A stretch of DNA of 64,000 bases, from positions 33,083 to 97,082 of the forward strand of contig NZ_WJBG01000222.1 in NCBI RefSeq assembly GCF_009709555.1, given 5' to 3'. The DNA is from Streptomyces blattellae (GTDB lineage Bacteria > Actinomycetota > Actinomycetes > Streptomycetales > Streptomycetaceae). Of the stretch, positions 61,451 to 64,000 are shown piece after piece. Position numbers and translations under genes: made by a program. The first letter of the stretch is position 1, and each line of letters begins with the position of its first letter. The notes under the pieces were generated by a model. The model made no database searches and was not told the DNA's origin. It saw only the letters and a program-made list of their open reading frames with translations.

Positions 61451-63367
61451 ATGGAACCTGTGGAATCCGTGGAACCCCTGGAGACGACGAGGCGGTCACA
61501 GACCGTCTCCCCGCTCGGCCTGGACCGTCCCGTCCCGCACCTCAACCCGGTCCGTGAGCGGGTCCGGTTCCTGGAGGGCGGGGACGTCTCGCCCTCAGCG
61601 GTGCGCCCGCCCATCCTCCACTCCTGGCAGCGCTCACTCTTCTTCGGCGTGGACGCCGACAGCATCCAGGCTCCCTACAACGCCGACTTCGACCCGCACT
61701 CCCGGCTCGCCACCGCCGCCCGGCCGGTCCTCGACCGGCTCTCCGACGCGCTCCTGGGCACCCCGATGTGCCTCGTCCTGACGGACTCCAAGGGACGGGT
61801 ACGTGAACGCAGGACCGGCGACCGGGCGCTGCACCGGCATCTCGACGACATCTGCCTGGCACCCGGCTTCAGTTACGCCGAGGAATACGTCGGCACGAAC
61901 GGCATCGGCACCGCCGCCGAGGACGGCCGTACGGCGCTGGTCTACGGCTCGGAGCACTTCTCCGAACGGCTGCAGCGGATGTCGTGCGCCGCGGCGCCCA
62001 TCCGCAATCCGGTCAGTGGCCGGGTGCTCGGCCTGATCGATCTGACGTCCTGGCAGCACACCGCCTCGCCGCTGATGGTGGCGCTGGTCCAGGAGGCCGC
62101 CGCCGACATCGAGGAGCGGCTGCTGGACATCGGTTCGGAACGGGAACGGGCGGCACTGCGCGCCTTCTTGACGTCCCGTCAGAGTTCGCGGCGGGCGCTG
62201 GTCACGCTCACCGACGGTCTGCTGCTCGCCGACGCGGCCGCGACGGAGATGCTCGGCCCGGCCGACCACCGGCGGCTGCGGGAACTCGCCGCCGATCCGG
62301 CCGGGCTGCACGAGCAGCGGATGCTCCTCAGCGACGGGCGGACCGTGCAGCTGAGGGGCCGCCGGGTGGAGGGTGACGAGCCCGGCGGACACCCGGCCGC
62401 GTATCTCATCGAACTCCGGCTGGTCGCGGAGCGGGACGAGTCCTCCCCGCACTCCGTGGTCCGTATGCCGCGGCTGGCCGGCATCAGCGGGTCGAGCCCG
62501 GTGTTCCGTGGCGTCGTCGGCCAGTTGACCCGACACTGCCGGCAGGGCGGCTGGACGCTGGTGGAGGGGGAGGCGGGCACCGGCAAGCTGGCGCTGGTGC
62601 GGGCCGTGCACCGGCATGTGGCGCCCACGGAGCGGATCAGCGTGCACGATGCGGCGGACGCGAGGGGCGGCGCCGCGCCGTGGCTGCAGGCCGTCTTCCG
62701 GGATCTCGCCGAGGACCGCGGCACGGTGGTGCTCCGGCATCTCGAACTGCTCTCCGCGCACGTGCTCGGGCAGCTCGACGGGGTGCTGCGCACCACGGCC
62801 GGGCGCTCCGGCTGGGTGGCCGCGCTGCTCACCCATGACCGGCCCCGGCTGCCCGGCGCGGGCGCCGAAGCGCCGCCGAACGCCTACGGGGTCGCCGCCT
62901 CCCGGCAGGCGGATCCCGCCGCCCCGGTGCGGGCACGGTTCGGGGCGGAGGTCACCGTCCCGCCGCTGCGGCACCGTACGGCCGACATCCCCGCGCTCGT
63001 GACCTGCCTGATGGCCCGCCACGGTGGCGACGGCGCAGACGTCCGGTGCTCGGACGGCGCGTTGCGTGCCCTGTCCCGGGCGCCCTGGCCGGGCAACGTC
63101 CGCCAGCTCGACGGCTCGCTCCGCTACGCCCAGGCGCACCGCTCGGGCACCCTGGTCGAGGAGTCCGACCTCCCGCCGTCCCTGCTCTCCCAGGCTCAGC
63201 ACCCCCTGTCCGCCTGGGAGTCCACAGAACGCGACCTGATCGTCCAGTCCCTCCTCGACCACGGCGGAGACAAGGCGAAGGCGGCCAAGGCACTGGGCAT
63301 CTCCCGGGCGACGATCTACCGCAAGATCACGGCGTACGGGATCCGGCTGGGGCCGGAGAAGGGGTGA
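61451..63367 (+). CDS. mimR: AcoR/MimR-type Fis-family transcriptional activator, degenerate AAA+
   Basis: The 638-residue protein has an N-terminal GAF-like sensor (SYAEEYVGTNGIGTA near 142-156), a reduced AAA+ core with Walker A GEAGTGK but no GAFTGA sigma-54 contact loop and a loose Walker B, and a C-terminal Fis helix-turn-helix (AKAAKALGISRATIYRKI). Such proteins regulate acetoin and monooxygenase operons in actinobacteria with the ordinary sigma factor. The start at 61451 follows AGAAGG; an in-frame ATG at 61367 would add 28 residues. It is divergent from mimA. Confidence 0.92.
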   Translation: MEPVESVEPLETTRRSQTVSPLGLDRPVPHLNPVRERVRFLEGGDVSPSAVRPPILHSWQRSLFFGVDADSIQAPYNADFDPHSRLATAARPVLDRLSDALLGTPMCLVLTDSKGRVRERRTGDRALHRHLDDICLAPGFSYAEEYVGTNGIGTAAEDGRTALVYGSEHFSERLQRMSCAAAPIRNPVSGRVLGLIDLTSWQHTASPLMVALVQEAAADIEERLLDIGSERERAALRAFLTSRQSSRRALVTLTDGLLLADAAATEMLGPADHRRLRELAADPAGLHEQRMLLSDGRTVQLRGRRVEGDEPGGHPAAYLIELRLVAERDESSPHSVVRMPRLAGISGSSPVFRGVVGQLTRHCRQGGWTLVEGEAGTGKLALVRAVHRHVAPTERISVHDAADARGGAAPWLQAVFRDLAEDRGTVVLRHLELLSAHVLGQLDGVLRTTAGRSGWVAALLTHDRPRLPGAGAEAPPNAYGVAASRQADPAAPVRARFGAEVTVPPLRHRTADIPALVTCLMARHGGDGADVRCSDGALRALSRAPWPGNVRQLDGSLRYAQAHRSGTLVEESDLPPSLLSQAQHPLSAWESTERDLIVQSLLDHGGDKAKAAKALGISRATIYRKITAYGIRLGPEKG

Positions 63368-63442
63368 CGCCGGGAGGCGACGAGGGGGGACGCCGGGAGG
63401 TGACGTGGCGTCGGCAGGGTCCGGTCCGGCAGGCGGGACGCG

Positions 63443-63658
63443 TCAGCGTCGGGTGGGCTTCCCCCCTCCCCCGGTCCGGGCGTGCCACAGCCACAGGCCG
63501 CACGCCTCCCAGCAGCCGAGTACGGCACCCGTGAGGGCGACTTGGGGTCCGGACGCGGCACCCGCCACCGTCGCCACCGCGCCGCCCACCGCCAGCAGGG
63601 CCCCGAACCCGCCCAGGGCCAGCAGCCGTTCCCGGTGCCCCCACGACTGTTTCGCCAT
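63443..63658 (-). CDS. Small two-helix membrane protein
   Basis: The 71-residue protein has two hydrophobic helices, LLALGGFGALLAVGGAVATVAG and VALTGAVLGCWEACGLWLW, and a basic tail. No family was recognised. The palindrome at 63730-63744 lies 72 bases upstream of its start, so it may share the regulator of the monooxygenase cluster. Confidence 0.7.
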   Translation of the reverse strand: MAKQSWGHRERLLALGGFGALLAVGGAVATVAGAASGPQVALTGAVLGCWEACGLWLWHARTGGGGKPTRR

Positions 63659-63729
63659 GTCCGCCCTTACTCGTCACGCTCTGCCCCGGCGCGTCGTCCC
63701 GAGCATGCCGGAGGGCATGGAAGGCAGGA

Positions 63730-63744
63730 GTCTCACGGTGAGAC
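63730..63744. promoter_or_regulatory. 15-bp palindrome GTCTCACGGTGAGAC, second candidate operator
   Basis: Seven-base arms GTCTCAC and GTGAGAC around a single G. It closely matches the palindrome at 61334-61348 in front of mimA. It lies between the divergent-facing start of the small membrane protein and the end of the serine dehydratase gene. Confidence 0.7.
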
Positions 63745-63802
63745 GGCGGCCCGGCGTGTGGGGCAGGGATGCGGGCGGCCTTCTCCCGCTTCCTCCGCGT
63801 CT

Positions 63803-64000
63803 TCAGCACTCGATGACGTTGACGGCGAGTCCGCCGCGGGCGGTCTCCTTGTACTTGACCTTCATGTCGGCGCCGGTCTCCTTCATGGTCTTGATGACCT
63901 TGTCCAGGGAGACGTGGTGGCGGCCGTCGCCGCGCAGGGCCATCCGGGCGGCGGTGACGGCCTTGACCGCGGCCATGCCGTTGCGTTCGATGCAGGGGAT
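63803..64000 (-). CDS. sdaA: L-serine dehydratase (L-serine ammonia-lyase), C-terminal part
   Basis: The last 65 residues of a gene that continues past the window. They read PCIERNGMAAVKAVTAA, ALRGDGRHHVSLDKVI, MKETGADMKVKYKETARGG and end VNVIEC, which is the C-terminus of the iron-sulfur L-serine dehydratase family. The first Cys in PCIERN is a cluster ligand. The enzyme converts L-serine to pyruvate and ammonia. Confidence 0.93.
   Translation of the reverse strand: MPCIERNGMAAVKAVTAARMALRGDGRHHVSLDKVIKTMKETGADMKVKYKETARGGLAVNVIEC

Overview
High-GC actinobacterial chromosome, most likely Streptomyces or a close relative. The evidence is GC-rich third codon positions, many GTG/TTG starts with strong Shine-Dalgarno sites, ATGA/GTGA overlaps, a WhiB protein, PF04672-type S-adenosylmethionine (SAM) methyltransferases, serine/threonine kinases, a bacterial P450 and aerobic cobalamin genes. 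The window is a chain of accessory metabolic operons with few mobile-element traces.

Layout. 1-7915: oligosaccharide uptake and breakdown operon (binding protein, permease, permease-ATPase fusion, ATPase, GH43, DUF5605 glycosidase). 8032-11210: SAM methyltransferase, an orphan iron-siderophore binding lipoprotein under an iron box, an IS3-type transposase remnant and an SDR. 11676-14402: secreted GH65 enzyme with a discoidin domain, ending in a perfect UUCG terminator. 14741-18642: three-gene sugar-oxidation operon (pyranose/glycoside oxidase, IolE-like TIM barrel, and a beta-propeller resembling the dehydratase half of fungal aldos-2-ulose dehydratase). 18848-26500: tRNA-Pro(GGG), DUF309, cobF, an MFS pump with an extra C-terminal domain, cobK, TauE/SafE, a lipase-like hydrolase, WhiB-Dps and DUF3140. 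26507-34934 (minus): coupled catabolic operon (XRE-cupin regulator, M24 protein, thiamine-diphosphate (TPP) E1 alpha and beta, amidohydrolase, bicupin, SDR) behind an EXXR-less P450. 35132-39024: methyltransferase, a glutamine-synthetase-like gene next to an amidohydrolase (a split FluG arrangement) and a degenerate Nudix protein. 39220-41909: Fur regulator and KatG. 41989-49254 (minus): ABC half-transporter, then two kinase/substrate-binding-protein fusions and a lipoprotein. 49379-61169 (minus): complete binuclear-iron propane/phenol/acetone-type monooxygenase cluster with dedicated chaperonin, followed after very short gaps by an ABM protein and a manganese/iron-type ABC importer; its AcoR/MimR-type regulator is divergent at 61451-63367. 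The right edge holds a small membrane protein and the C-terminal end of L-serine dehydratase.

The two most interesting parts are the sugar-oxidation operon at 14741-18642, which looks like a bacterial counterpart of the fungal pyranose-oxidase/aldos-2-ulose-dehydratase route, and the monooxygenase cluster, which seems to carry its own metal importer and two matching 15-bp palindromes as candidate regulator sites. All family assignments are from reading the sequence and from recalled family knowledge; no database search was run.
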